Part shown: one piece after another, positions 7,800 to 15,972 of the stretch | How the letters are laid out: each line of letters opens with the position of its first letter | Position numbering within the stretch: the stretch's first letter is position 1 | From: a virus | DNA length: 32,142 nucleotides | Virus record (IMG/VR): IMGVR_UViG_3300031999_000129 | Span: 1-32,142 of that record | Strand: one strand, 5' to 3' | Notes under the pieces: generated by a model | Databases searched by the model: none | Told to the model about the DNA's origin: nothing | Seen by the model: the letters and a program-made list of their open reading frames with translations, nothing else | Program-made: the position numbers and the translations under genes

Positions 7800-8537
7800 T
7801 TGACCACAGGACCTCTAGCCCCAATATCTCCGTTCAACTATTTGCCTGAAGGGCAACTCTGTCCGGAGTTGTCCACGAACAGCCGTGGGCTGCGGATACG
7901 ATTTCCTGGTGGGGCAGTCATCGCCGTTCAGCTTCCAGGGCTCAACGCGCCAAAGTTGAATCTAGCTCAACAAATCATGGCGCAATCAACTGCTGCCATC
8001 GCCGCGCTCCAGCCACTGTTTGACATCGTTGGATGCCTGCTCGCCGTCGGCGAGCTTGTGAAGGCGTTGATCACGAATCCCTTCAAACTGGCAAAGGAAG
8101 CCGAAGAGGTGTTCGAGAAGCTCGGGAAGCTCGCGAGCTTCCTGCCGCTGCTCTGCATACCCGCCATGCTCTGCGATATGGTCGAGGTGCTGCTGGGCTA
8201 CCTTGAGGGAATCGCGTCGGCGATCGATGCGCTAGGCCGGCAGGAGGCACGCATCGTACGTGCGGTCGCGGTGGCACAGACGCATGGCCTAACCTTTTTG
8301 CAGCAGGGGGCGGAGTGCTGCTCGGAAATGCAGGCCGCGCAGATTCAGAATATTCGGAATGCGTCCGAGCCAATGAGTTCGCTGGTCGACCTGCTCAACG
8401 CGTTCGCTTCTTTGATCCCAGGATGTCCTCAGGTGCCCCAGGTTGGGGCCATCGATGAGGATCTCTCGAAGGCGTCAACTGAAATTCGCAAATTGATTGC
8501 TGCCTTTCGTGAGATGAAGGAGCTGATCCCAGTATGA
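7800..8537 (+). CDS. Helical tail-operon protein of unknown function
   Basis: 245 residues, family not recognised. After a short N-terminal part with beta-like segments (about 28-50), the protein is mostly long amphipathic or hydrophobic helices (about 55-165), with a cysteine-containing hydrophobic stretch (FLPLLCIPAMLCDM near 115-130) and a CC pair near 172; a charged helix ends the protein. It could be a membrane-contacting or coiled structural component. The start given is TTG at 7800, with no ribosome site in front of it; the TnpB insertion lies directly upstream and may have cut away the native start region. Translation may now begin at this or another codon. The stop overlaps the next ATG (ATGA at 8534-8537), so it belongs to the same operon as the A proteins. 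Confidence 0.7.
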   Translation: MTTGPLAPISPFNYLPEGQLCPELSTNSRGLRIRFPGGAVIAVQLPGLNAPKLNLAQQIMAQSTAAIAALQPLFDIVGCLLAVGELVKALITNPFKLAKEAEEVFEKLGKLASFLPLLCIPAMLCDMVEVLLGYLEGIASAIDALGRQEARIVRAVAVAQTHGLTFLQQGAECCSEMQAAQIQNIRNASEPMSSLVDLLNAFASLIPGCPQVPQVGAIDEDLSKASTEIRKLIAAFREMKELIPV

Positions 8538-9673
8538 TTTACATACGAAACGTCAAGACGCCAATATATGGGAGTGACAGTGCTCACTACAAGTTTTCGA
8601 CGTGGTTTCATCGGGAGGCGCTACTTGCGGGCCGGTGGACGGAAGTGGCGAATAATGCGGATGCAGCCTGGGCCTCAAATTATTCGTCTTCGTACTCTGA
8701 CCTGTATGTGGATGCCAGCCAACAAGGGAAGGTTTTCCGAGCGGCTGGTTTTTCCACACCGCCTGTGAATTCTGCATTGACATTGATGGATCCATTGAAC
8801 GATTCCAACTGCTTCATCGCGAACATTATCGGCTACGACACGAAGACCCTCTTTATTGATATGTCGAGCATTGCAAGGCCGATGGTTTCCGCGACTGGAC
8901 TTATTGGAAAGGTTCATGTTTTTGGTCAGACGACTTTGTTGACGGCTGGGGCGTGGACTGTTCTTGCTGCTCCTGGGACAGAGGCTGATAGATTTCAGAT
9001 TCGATTGGAAGTTGGAACAACTGCGAACAGGCCATGGATCTATGCGTACCCAAAGGGTGATTACTCGACGTTCAAGAGCATGACAGGTGGGTTCACTTGG
9101 GCCTACGGAACGACAGAGAGGCGCTCTCTTATCAATGCCGACATTGATGGGGAGAATTTCATGTTGTTCGACTGGAACGGTTATACGAGTACAGCGATCT
9201 ACGGACCATACATTTGGTGCGGTGGGCGACTCACGGACACCCCTATCGAAGACGTGTATCCCTACTTCATAGCAACTAACTCAAGCACGTCGTGGGTTGG
9301 AACAATACCAGGCTGGGATTGGTTCCAGTGGCAAGTGTATATGCTCGATCAGTTTTCTAAGCCTGTTGCAGCTTACATCGAAGGGCCTAAGTACATGAGT
9401 GATCTCACGTACACTTCTGGGATTTGGCACGTAGACAGATGGTTCAACTCTCATGGACGTACAGCTCGACAGTATCCATTTGTTGTTGTTAGTGATGTAC
9501 CGAGCGGTGGTTATAAAAGGGGGAGGTTTCCTTGGCGTACTGTTCACGAACAGTGGGGAGATTGGTTGATTGCTGACGCTCAAGGAGAGACTCGCACGGC
9601 TCCTGGAAAGTTACTTGTGTCAAGCGCAGGCATCACAGGCTGTGATATTTATCCCCCACTGATGATTTTCTAA
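8534..9673 (+). CDS. Paralogue A1, putative tail/receptor-binding structural protein
   Basis: 379 residues, one of three paralogues in the window (with 9684-10862 and 13099-14265). Shared features are the opening M-I-x-I-R-N-x-x-T-P, a W-x-x-R-E-x-L-L segment near 25-32, W-T-E-x-A-N-N-x-D-A-A-W at about 35-47, D-L-Y-V-D near 57, Q-T-T-L-L-T-A-G-A-W near 135, a N-A-D-I-D-G-E strand, and a C-terminal G-x-x-R-G-R-x-P-W followed by a G-C-D-x-Y-x-P-L ending. The pattern is beta-rich and aromatic. It is the most divergent copy: the central region reads W-I-Y-A-Y-P-K-G-D-Y where the others have V-T-F-D-C-L-P-K-G-D-Y. No known family was recognised. Position between spike and wedge genes, and copy number, suggest an exposed virion component. 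ATGA overlap with the upstream gene sets the start. Confidence 0.78.
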   Translation: MIYIRNVKTPIYGSDSAHYKFSTWFHREALLAGRWTEVANNADAAWASNYSSSYSDLYVDASQQGKVFRAAGFSTPPVNSALTLMDPLNDSNCFIANIIGYDTKTLFIDMSSIARPMVSATGLIGKVHVFGQTTLLTAGAWTVLAAPGTEADRFQIRLEVGTTANRPWIYAYPKGDYSTFKSMTGGFTWAYGTTERRSLINADIDGENFMLFDWNGYTSTAIYGPYIWCGGRLTDTPIEDVYPYFIATNSSTSWVGTIPGWDWFQWQVYMLDQFSKPVAAYIEGPKYMSDLTYTSGIWHVDRWFNSHGRTARQYPFVVVSDVPSGGYKRGRFPWRTVHEQWGDWLIADAQGETRTAPGKLLVSSAGITGCDIYPPLMIF

Positions 9674-9683
9674 GGAGGTTTTC

Positions 9684-10862
9684 GTGATTCACATACGAAA
9701 CTGCGTGACTCCGATGTCTGGCTCTGAAAGTTGTCTGTACAGGTTCATCCCTTGGATTTGGCGAGAGGTGCTGCTTCTTGGTGGCTGGACGGAGATCGCC
9801 AACAATGGAGACGCAGCCTGGTCAGTTTCTACAAACAACATTCTTGAGGTATTCACGGATCTGTACGTAGACCCCGCAGATCCAACGCTTGTCAAAAAGG
9901 CTTCTGGTTCTTTCAATTCAGCGCACGCGGGGAGAATACTGTCGCTGTTTGATGCGACGAATCCGGCCAACGTGGTGATGGCGAATATCATTTCGGTTCC
10001 CTCCTCACAGACGCTCCGATTGGATGCCTGGAATCTTGGTAAGCCGTGGGTAACGGCTTCCTCGTTGACAGGGAGGGTTCATATCGGAGGCCAGACGACG
10101 CTCCTCACAGCGGGTGCCTGGTCGGTTCTTCAATCTCCTGTTGGTAGTCCACCATTTCAGATTCGCATCACATGTTCGTCAACGGCTAACCGTGTGACGT
10201 TTGACTGTCTACCTAAGGGTGACTACGCAACCACGAAGCTTTACACGGCGGCGTTCAATCAGAACATTTCTACTGATTGGAGAGCTTTGAGACTCAACGC
10301 TGACATAGACGGTGAGTTGTTCATGCTGTGGTGTGAGCTATTCACTTCAGCCAGTGCGAACGCTGGTTCCTGGTATGGCATGGCTGGTGGTTCATTGACA
10401 GATGTTGACGTTACGGACTTGTACCCGAGGTTCATTACTGAGTGCTGTGATGGTCTGTCTGTTGGCTGGTATTACGATAACTCAAGAGGATTTTGTACCA
10501 ATCTCAACATGCTAGATTTTACCAATTCCCCAATAACCGGGTATGTGGAGACCAGAAAATTATGTTCTGACTCTTCCGCTGGTGTCAATAGCGTATTTCG
10601 GGGCGGGTACCCATATTCTGCGTATTGGGCGAAGGTAGCTGGAAATAAGCTTCCGGTTGTGAATCCGTGGGTTGTGCTTGCGGACACCGTGAATGGGGGG
10701 TTTCGCCGAGGCAGGCTTCCATGGAAGCTCATCCATGATTATTGGGAAGATTGGAGGTTCATGGATTCTGGAGGGCTTTTGAGATCCTCTCCTGGCTCTA
10801 TATTGCTCCCGGCGGCAGGAAATCTTGGGTGTGATAAGTACGCCCCATTGACGGTTTTGTAG
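9684..10862 (+). CDS. Paralogue A2, putative tail/receptor-binding structural protein
   Basis: 392 residues. Much closer to A3 (13099-14265) than to A1: residues about 136-250, including G-Q-T-T-L-L-T-A-G-A-W (136-146), L-N-A-D-I-D-G-E (204-211) and G-G-S-L-T-D-V-D (235-242), are almost the same in both. Two DNA blocks (10284-10325 and 10370-10410) are identical base for base to A3. Starts at GTG 9684, with AAGGAGG (9672-9678) overlapping the previous stop, an ideal ribosome site. It is the first gene of the first A-B-C cassette; the B1 gene follows after nine bases. Structural role is inferred from context; no enzymatic motif was seen. Unusually rich in Trp and Cys for a virion protein. Confidence 0.78.
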   Translation: MIHIRNCVTPMSGSESCLYRFIPWIWREVLLLGGWTEIANNGDAAWSVSTNNILEVFTDLYVDPADPTLVKKASGSFNSAHAGRILSLFDATNPANVVMANIISVPSSQTLRLDAWNLGKPWVTASSLTGRVHIGGQTTLLTAGAWSVLQSPVGSPPFQIRITCSSTANRVTFDCLPKGDYATTKLYTAAFNQNISTDWRALRLNADIDGELFMLWCELFTSASANAGSWYGMAGGSLTDVDVTDLYPRFITECCDGLSVGWYYDNSRGFCTNLNMLDFTNSPITGYVETRKLCSDSSAGVNSVFRGGYPYSAYWAKVAGNKLPVVNPWVVLADTVNGGFRRGRLPWKLIHDYWEDWRFMDSGGLLRSSPGSILLPAAGNLGCDKYAPLTVL

Positions 10863-10871
10863 GAGTAGAAG

Positions 10872-12569
10872 ATGCGGCATTGGATTACAGATGTACAATT
10901 GGTGACTCAAGGTCAATACGACTCGGGATCTCAAACAAGTGCTTGGTATGTGTTTCACTTTCTCAGACTTTTGGATTGGAAGATCGTCGCCGAGTGCGAT
11001 AACTCGAGTATCACAGTTTGTAGCCACATAACCGATGGCTGCATGGATGACGCGGGAGTCACTAACTGGTCAGTTGTCGGAACAGCAACCCGAGCGAAGA
11101 GCGACGTACAGAAGTATTCTGGTTATCGAAGCCTGACCTTTACAACGGCGGCGACGGGCGATGGAGTTCAGAGCGCATCTTTCGTTTCTATGGAAGCTTC
11201 CAAGGCGTACGTATTCACCGTTTGGGTTTGGAACAATTGCGGCCACCAGCTCAAGGTGTATATGGACAACGGGAATGGTAGTTACGTGCTTGCGGGGGCT
11301 GTATCGGACAACGGTGGCGTCTGGACAAAATATCAATTCGGCTACACGTCACACTCTACGGTGACTGCCTGCAAATTCAAGATCGTTTCGGAGGATGGAA
11401 CAGTTTCAGCCGGTCAGGTGTACGTGGATTCTTGTTACACATATAGAAGCTTGTTTGAGGCTGCGATTTGCGGGAGTGGTACGGACGGCGTAATAGAGGC
11501 AGGTAACAACAAGTTTTCCTCGGCTAGCTACACCTTCACAAGTGCTGACATCTTGGCAGCATATAGAGTGGTGTGCTTTGTCGATCTTGTGAATGAGGGG
11601 AATAGTGGAATTTACAAGATTATTGGCCTTGATGGGACCAAGGCAATTCTGGACATACGCGATGATGGTACTTCTTTCTTGACAGCAGTAGCGGGTCTCA
11701 CTTTTCGTGTTCTTGACAGAGCGGATATTCCGAATGGTCTAACATCTCCAGGAGTAGGCTTTTGCCTCGAATCTCCGCATGAGTCAAAGTGGCGTTGGAA
11801 GTTTCGGTGTGCGTATGGCTCATGGGGATACGGACAAAATATTGGATGCGGTGCTTGGGCGTCTTCCCCGGAAGACTGTGCCCTAAACATGGATACATTT
11901 CAATTTTATCCTCTTGAGCAGAGGTCTACATCGCGGTATTTCATGCCTGATACTGGAGGTGTTACTGGGAGTCCAACGGGGGGATACGGTTTGCCATGGA
12001 CGAATACCGTGGTACAAGTAGCACATAAATTCTATTTTTTGACAGATGGTTTGACGTACATTTTTGGGGTGCATCGCAGAATATCGGCAAATGTTCAGGG
12101 CGCGTGGCTTATGGGGTTTTTAGGGGATGCCTACATGGAATTCAAGGACACTTTTGTACATTTACAACAGAAACTTGGAACAGCCACTGGCGCCGATAGC
12201 TTACAGTTTTCCACTGCTGATTGTTGTTGGTCCTACTACGGATCTGGATTTTCCCCAACGCGCAATGGTAGGTCTGTACAGGCGAGTTTGGGATCTGCTG
12301 GATTTGGGACAGCAGCGGGGGTTACAGAATACATGACGAACGCCAAGGCAAATCCTTGGAGCGGCGTCGAGCCTATTCGACCATTTTTTGTCTTCTTAGA
12401 TTGGCCAGGGAACTTAGGAGCTTTTTCTGTGATGGAATCTACCAATCAGAATTTTGGGCATTGTCGAGCAAACTTGCCTTTGTGGGCACCATTTGGTGGC
12501 TCAAGAGATTGGTTCCACACGAAGAACGGGTTATGTATTGCCTGGCATGGAAGAGAGGTAGCGCCCTAA
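10872..12569 (+). CDS. Paralogue B1, putative carbohydrate-binding tail protein
   Basis: 565 residues, exactly the length of B2 (14275-15972). The opening M-R-H-W-x-T-D-x-x-L is followed by a conserved S-A-W-Y-x-F-x-F-L-R segment and E-C-D-N-x-S-I-T-V-C. Residues about 60-190 look like a jelly-roll module of the CBM4/9 type: N-W-S-V-V-G-T-A-T-R-A-K-S, then G-Y-R-S-L-T-F, G-D-G-V-Q-S-A, a V-W-V-W-N-N-C-G strand and a final Q-V-Y-V-D. The C-terminal section includes Y-M-T-N-A-K-A-N-P and G-H-C-R-A-N-L-P-L-W, which echoes the R-G-R-L-P-W near the end of the A proteins, so A and B may share a C-terminal fold. AGGAG precedes the ATG. Its stop overlaps the C1 start. Carbohydrate binding is an inference from the module pattern. 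Confidence 0.77.
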   Translation: MRHWITDVQLVTQGQYDSGSQTSAWYVFHFLRLLDWKIVAECDNSSITVCSHITDGCMDDAGVTNWSVVGTATRAKSDVQKYSGYRSLTFTTAATGDGVQSASFVSMEASKAYVFTVWVWNNCGHQLKVYMDNGNGSYVLAGAVSDNGGVWTKYQFGYTSHSTVTACKFKIVSEDGTVSAGQVYVDSCYTYRSLFEAAICGSGTDGVIEAGNNKFSSASYTFTSADILAAYRVVCFVDLVNEGNSGIYKIIGLDGTKAILDIRDDGTSFLTAVAGLTFRVLDRADIPNGLTSPGVGFCLESPHESKWRWKFRCAYGSWGYGQNIGCGAWASSPEDCALNMDTFQFYPLEQRSTSRYFMPDTGGVTGSPTGGYGLPWTNTVVQVAHKFYFLTDGLTYIFGVHRRISANVQGAWLMGFLGDAYMEFKDTFVHLQQKLGTATGADSLQFSTADCCWSYYGSGFSPTRNGRSVQASLGSAGFGTAAGVTEYMTNAKANPWSGVEPIRPFFVFLDWPGNLGAFSVMESTNQNFGHCRANLPLWAPFGGSRDWFHTKNGLCIAWHGREVAP

Positions 12570-13090
12570 TGTCCTGTTCCTGGTATCCTTTCAATGTGGA
12601 GTATCAAGACGTTCCTTCTGGTAGAATTACAGGAATAGGGCAACAAGATGGTATCTTTTCCCTAACATATTTAGAACCCCCACCACCGAATTCTGGGACA
12701 GGTGAGCTTGTACCAGAGGCCATCGAGTGGACAGATTTATTCACGATTCCAGATGCAGAAGGTCCAATAGTGGAGTATCTGTCTCCCGAGGCCATGGCTA
12801 CGCTCCTTTCGGAGGATCCGATTGTTTTTACCGTAACCGATCCGACTGGAAACCTGAATCAAATAGTTGTGGCTGCGATTCTGCACACAACAGGTGTGCA
12901 TGAAATAGTGCATGACGGAGTATCGTTTGCTCAGAATTATTCCAGTTTGTCTTTCAGGGTTGAGATTGCACAGGGATTTGAGTATACCGTGCGAAGGAAC
13001 GCTGGTTGGCCACTTGGGACGCGAGTTAGTATGCGTGTGTGGGCTGTTGATACTGGAGGAAATACAGAAATAGCTCCAGGGTCAGTGTGA
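12569..13090 (+). CDS. Paralogue C1, small Ig-like tail protein
   Basis: 173 residues starting at the ATG that shares one base with the B1 stop (TAATG at 12567-12571). The first 45 residues are proline and glycine rich; residues about 50-170 form an Ig-like or fibronectin-like beta domain, with P-I-V-x-x-x-x-P near the start, D-P-I-V-F-T-V-T-D-P-T-G-N-L-N, an I-V-H-D-G-V-S-F strand, a F-E-Y-T-V-R-R-x-x-G-W-P motif and the closing V-W-A-V-D-T-x-G-N. The C2 protein (15972-16475) has the same domain. A long upstream extension of this frame lies inside B1 and is not used. Probably a structural partner or cap of B1, since the two genes are coupled; function is not known. Confidence 0.73.
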   Translation: MSCSWYPFNVEYQDVPSGRITGIGQQDGIFSLTYLEPPPPNSGTGELVPEAIEWTDLFTIPDAEGPIVEYLSPEAMATLLSEDPIVFTVTDPTGNLNQIVVAAILHTTGVHEIVHDGVSFAQNYSSLSFRVEIAQGFEYTVRRNAGWPLGTRVSMRVWAVDTGGNTEIAPGSV

Positions 13091-13098
13091 GGTAATTC

Positions 13099-14265
13099 AT
13101 GATTTACATACGAAATTGCGCGACCCCGATATATGGGTCTGACAGTTGTCTGTACAGGTTCATCCCGTGGATCTGGCGTGAGGCTCTACTGTGTGCTCGC
13201 TGGACGGAGAGAGCGAATAACTCGGACGCCGCCTGGGCAGGCAACGTGATTGCGACGCTCACGGACTTGTACGTCAACCCAGCCAGCCCCGGTATTGTGA
13301 GGACCGCAGGCGGTAATGTTTCGGCTCACGCTGGGCGCACGCTAACACTCATCGACCCAACGAATGACGCGAACTGTGTTATTGCCAACATCAAAGCTGT
13401 TGTGGATTCGACAACGCTATTGTTAGACGATTGGAATCTGCCGAAACCTTGGGTCACAGCTTCTGGTCTCACCGGACGAATTCATCTGACAGGGCAGACA
13501 ACGCTACTCACAGCGGGTGCCTGGACAGTCATGGAGGCTCCCGTAGGAAGCCCACCTTTTCAGGTCAGGATAACGTGCTCATCAACGGCCAACCGTGTCA
13601 CCTTTGACTGTCTACCGAAGGGGGACTACACGGGGGCGAAGACGTATACAGCAGCTTTCAACCAGGACCATACCAGTTCCTTGAGGGCTTTGAGACTCAA
13701 CGCTGACATAGACGGTGAGTTGTTCATGTTATGGCACACACCTTTCAGTTCAACAGGTGTGAATAACGGTATCTGGTATGGCATGGCTGGTGGTTCATTG
13801 ACAGATGTTGACGCCACGGACTTGTACCCTCGATTCGTTACTGAGTGCCTGGTGGCTCAGGCGTATGGTTGGGAAGTCGGGTACGCTCGGGCATTCTGTA
13901 ATCAACTCCTTATGTTGAGCTACACAGATACTCAGGTTTCCGCGTACACAGAGCACATGAAATCCTTTTCTGATACTTCTGGCGTAGACGCGAATCAACT
14001 ATTTTCTGGCTCTCAACCGTTGGCGCCGCGATGGCGGCAGAACAACAATAAGCTTGGAGTAGCGTTTCCGTATGTGGCCATGGATGACGTTGTCATGGGA
14101 GGTTACAGACGCGGAAAGCTGCCCTGGAGGTTGATAAACAAAAATTGGGATGCTTGGAGGCGCTTAGATGTAGCGTCTACTATACGTATACCTCAGGGGT
14201 CAATCGTTCTACCTCACGCGGGGATGCTAGGCTGTGACAAGTACGCTCCCTTGATTGTTTTGTAG
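13099..14265 (+). CDS. Paralogue A3, putative tail/receptor-binding structural protein
   Basis: 388 residues, the second-cassette counterpart of A2. Same opening and core motifs as A2; the N-terminal segment S-C-L-Y-R-F-I-P-W-I-W-R-E is the same in both. Differences concentrate in about 45-115 and 215-330, that is in the middle and second half, while 135-250 is nearly unchanged. GAGGT precedes the ATG. It begins eight bases after the C1 stop and is followed nine bases later by B2, reproducing the A2-B1 spacing. The hypervariable-looking stretch after residue 250 is where a binding specificity could differ. No known family recognised. Confidence 0.78.
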   Translation: MIYIRNCATPIYGSDSCLYRFIPWIWREALLCARWTERANNSDAAWAGNVIATLTDLYVNPASPGIVRTAGGNVSAHAGRTLTLIDPTNDANCVIANIKAVVDSTTLLLDDWNLPKPWVTASGLTGRIHLTGQTTLLTAGAWTVMEAPVGSPPFQVRITCSSTANRVTFDCLPKGDYTGAKTYTAAFNQDHTSSLRALRLNADIDGELFMLWHTPFSSTGVNNGIWYGMAGGSLTDVDATDLYPRFVTECLVAQAYGWEVGYARAFCNQLLMLSYTDTQVSAYTEHMKSFSDTSGVDANQLFSGSQPLAPRWRQNNNKLGVAFPYVAMDDVVMGGYRRGKLPWRLINKNWDAWRRLDVASTIRIPQGSIVLPHAGMLGCDKYAPLIVL

Positions 14266-14274
14266 GAGAGGAAA

Positions 14275-15972
14275 ATGCGTCATTGGCTTACTGATATAAG
14301 CTTGTACGGTACTGGTGACGGTGGCTGTTGTACCAGTGCTTGGTACATGTTCAACTTTTTGCGAGTTCTTGGTTGGAAAACAATCGCAGAGTGCGATAAC
14401 ACGAGTATAACGGTTTGCAGTCATATCCCAGACGGCTGCATGGATGATTCCGAGGTTACAAACTGGACTGTTGTTGGAACAGCAACCCGAGCGAAGAGTA
14501 CAACTCAGTTGTTTGCCGGTTATCGTTGTTTGACGTTCACTACGGCGGCGACTGGTGACGGTGTGCAGAGCGCCGTGTTCACGTCGATGGCGACTTCAAA
14601 GCCCTATGGGCTGTCATTGTGGGTATGGAACAACTGCGGCCATGCGCTTAGTGTATACGTGAATAACGGAAGCGGATCTTATGTTTTGGCTGGGTCTGTT
14701 CCTCACAACGCAGGTGTTTGGACGAGGTATCAATTCAGTTACACCTCACATACGGTTGTCACTGCCTGTCGTTTCAAGATAGTAGATGAGGCTGGGACCG
14801 TTGGAGTTGACCAGGTCTACGTGGACCAGGTCTATACGGCACAACCGTCATACGAAACAGCGATTCGTGGGAGTGGTACGGATGGTGTTGTGGAGGCTGG
14901 CAATAACAAGTTTTCCTCCGCTAGTTACTCCTTCACCGATGCGGACGTTACAGCTCTTCGTGCTGTTTGTTTTGCTGATTTGGTAAATGAGGGTAACAGC
15001 GGGATATACAGAATCATTGGCAGGGATGGTGCGAAGGCTGTTCTTGACATCAAAGATGACGGAACCAACTATCTAGTGGCGGCAACAGGTTTGACATTTC
15101 GTGTTATTGATAAAGCCGATATTCCTTCACTAGATAGCGGCGCAGGTTTCTGTATTGAGTCTCCACATTCCACTCATTGGCGATGGAAATACAGAATGAG
15201 TAATTTAGGATGGTACGGTGGCAATTGGGGTCAGGGCAAGTGGGCCTCCTCTCCAGATCCGTGTTCTGTAAATGTGGATACATTTCAATTCTACAAGCAA
15301 CATAGGTCCACCGCTCGGACACTCGTCCCTGATACAAGCAGCATCAATGGTTACTTCGACACTTCGCCACCGGCTGGGTGGGCATGGAACTTCTTTTGTT
15401 TGGGTGGGATACGAGGCTCGGCCTCTCCTAGTAGGTTTTACGCTGTAACAGATGGTGAGACGTATATTTTTGGGTTGCATCGAGCAACCTATCCGGCTGC
15501 CTGGTTCATGGGGTTTCTTGGTGATGCGTATCGGGATTTTGGAGATACATTTTTTCACTTTCAGGAAATTTATGATGGTGCGAATCTGTCGCTCAGCCAG
15601 GGCGACACACTACATTTTGCGAGCGCAATTCGTTCCTTCAACGCTTACGGGGTTGGTTTTGGGAAGAGAGGCCTTGGCATGAGGGCTTGTTTGGGGTCAG
15701 CGGGGTGGGGTACAACAACCGGGGTGACTGAGTACATGACGAACGCCAAGGCAAATCCCTTCGGCGGGAAAGAGATGATTCGCCCTTTCATGGCATTCCT
15801 GGATGTAGACGGGGTTGGGGGGGAGTTCGCCACGATTGAAGCTACCAATCACGACTTCGGGCACTGTCGGTCGAACCTCACACTATGGAATCATTTTGGG
15901 ACGAACAAAGAATGGTTCCACGCGAAGTCTGGCCTTTGTATCGCCTGGCACGGGCGAGGAGTACAACCCTGA
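14275..15972 (+). CDS. Paralogue B2, putative carbohydrate-binding tail protein
   Basis: 565 residues, equal in length to B1. The CBM4/9-like module (about 58-188) is well conserved with B1, as is the following segment with G-S-G-T-D-G-V-V-E-A-G-N-N-K-F-S-S-A-S-Y. The region about 290-470 is more different and contains unrelated-looking loops, then similarity returns at Y-M-T-N-A-K-A-N-P and G-L-C-I-A-W-H-G-R near the end. DNA blocks 14476-14498 and 15733-15758 are identical to B1 at 11079-11101 and 12330-12355. AGGAG seven bases before the ATG. The stop overlaps the C2 start (TGATG). Function inferred as for B1: an exposed, possibly glycan-binding virion part. Confidence 0.77.
   Translation: MRHWLTDISLYGTGDGGCCTSAWYMFNFLRVLGWKTIAECDNTSITVCSHIPDGCMDDSEVTNWTVVGTATRAKSTTQLFAGYRCLTFTTAATGDGVQSAVFTSMATSKPYGLSLWVWNNCGHALSVYVNNGSGSYVLAGSVPHNAGVWTRYQFSYTSHTVVTACRFKIVDEAGTVGVDQVYVDQVYTAQPSYETAIRGSGTDGVVEAGNNKFSSASYSFTDADVTALRAVCFADLVNEGNSGIYRIIGRDGAKAVLDIKDDGTNYLVAATGLTFRVIDKADIPSLDSGAGFCIESPHSTHWRWKYRMSNLGWYGGNWGQGKWASSPDPCSVNVDTFQFYKQHRSTARTLVPDTSSINGYFDTSPPAGWAWNFFCLGGIRGSASPSRFYAVTDGETYIFGLHRATYPAAWFMGFLGDAYRDFGDTFFHFQEIYDGANLSLSQGDTLHFASAIRSFNAYGVGFGKRGLGMRACLGSAGWGTTTGVTEYMTNAKANPFGGKEMIRPFMAFLDVDGVGGEFATIEATNHDFGHCRSNLTLWNHFGTNKEWFHAKSGLCIAWHGRGVQP

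Larger units (their letters stand above)
9684..13090 (+). repeat. Tandem cassette copy 1 (A2-B1-C1)
   Basis: Three genes, whose products match those at 13099-16475 in the same order, with the same junction types (A stop, nine-base gap, B; B stop overlapping C start by one base). Divergence is considerable overall, but blocks of 23 to 42 bases are perfectly conserved between copies. Confidence 0.85.

Noticed and set aside
6628-7803. 391-residue + strand reading frame antisense to tnpB
   Set aside because: It is a mirror of tnpB; the minus frame has all catalytic and zinc residues, the + frame has no recognisable pattern and no ribosome site.
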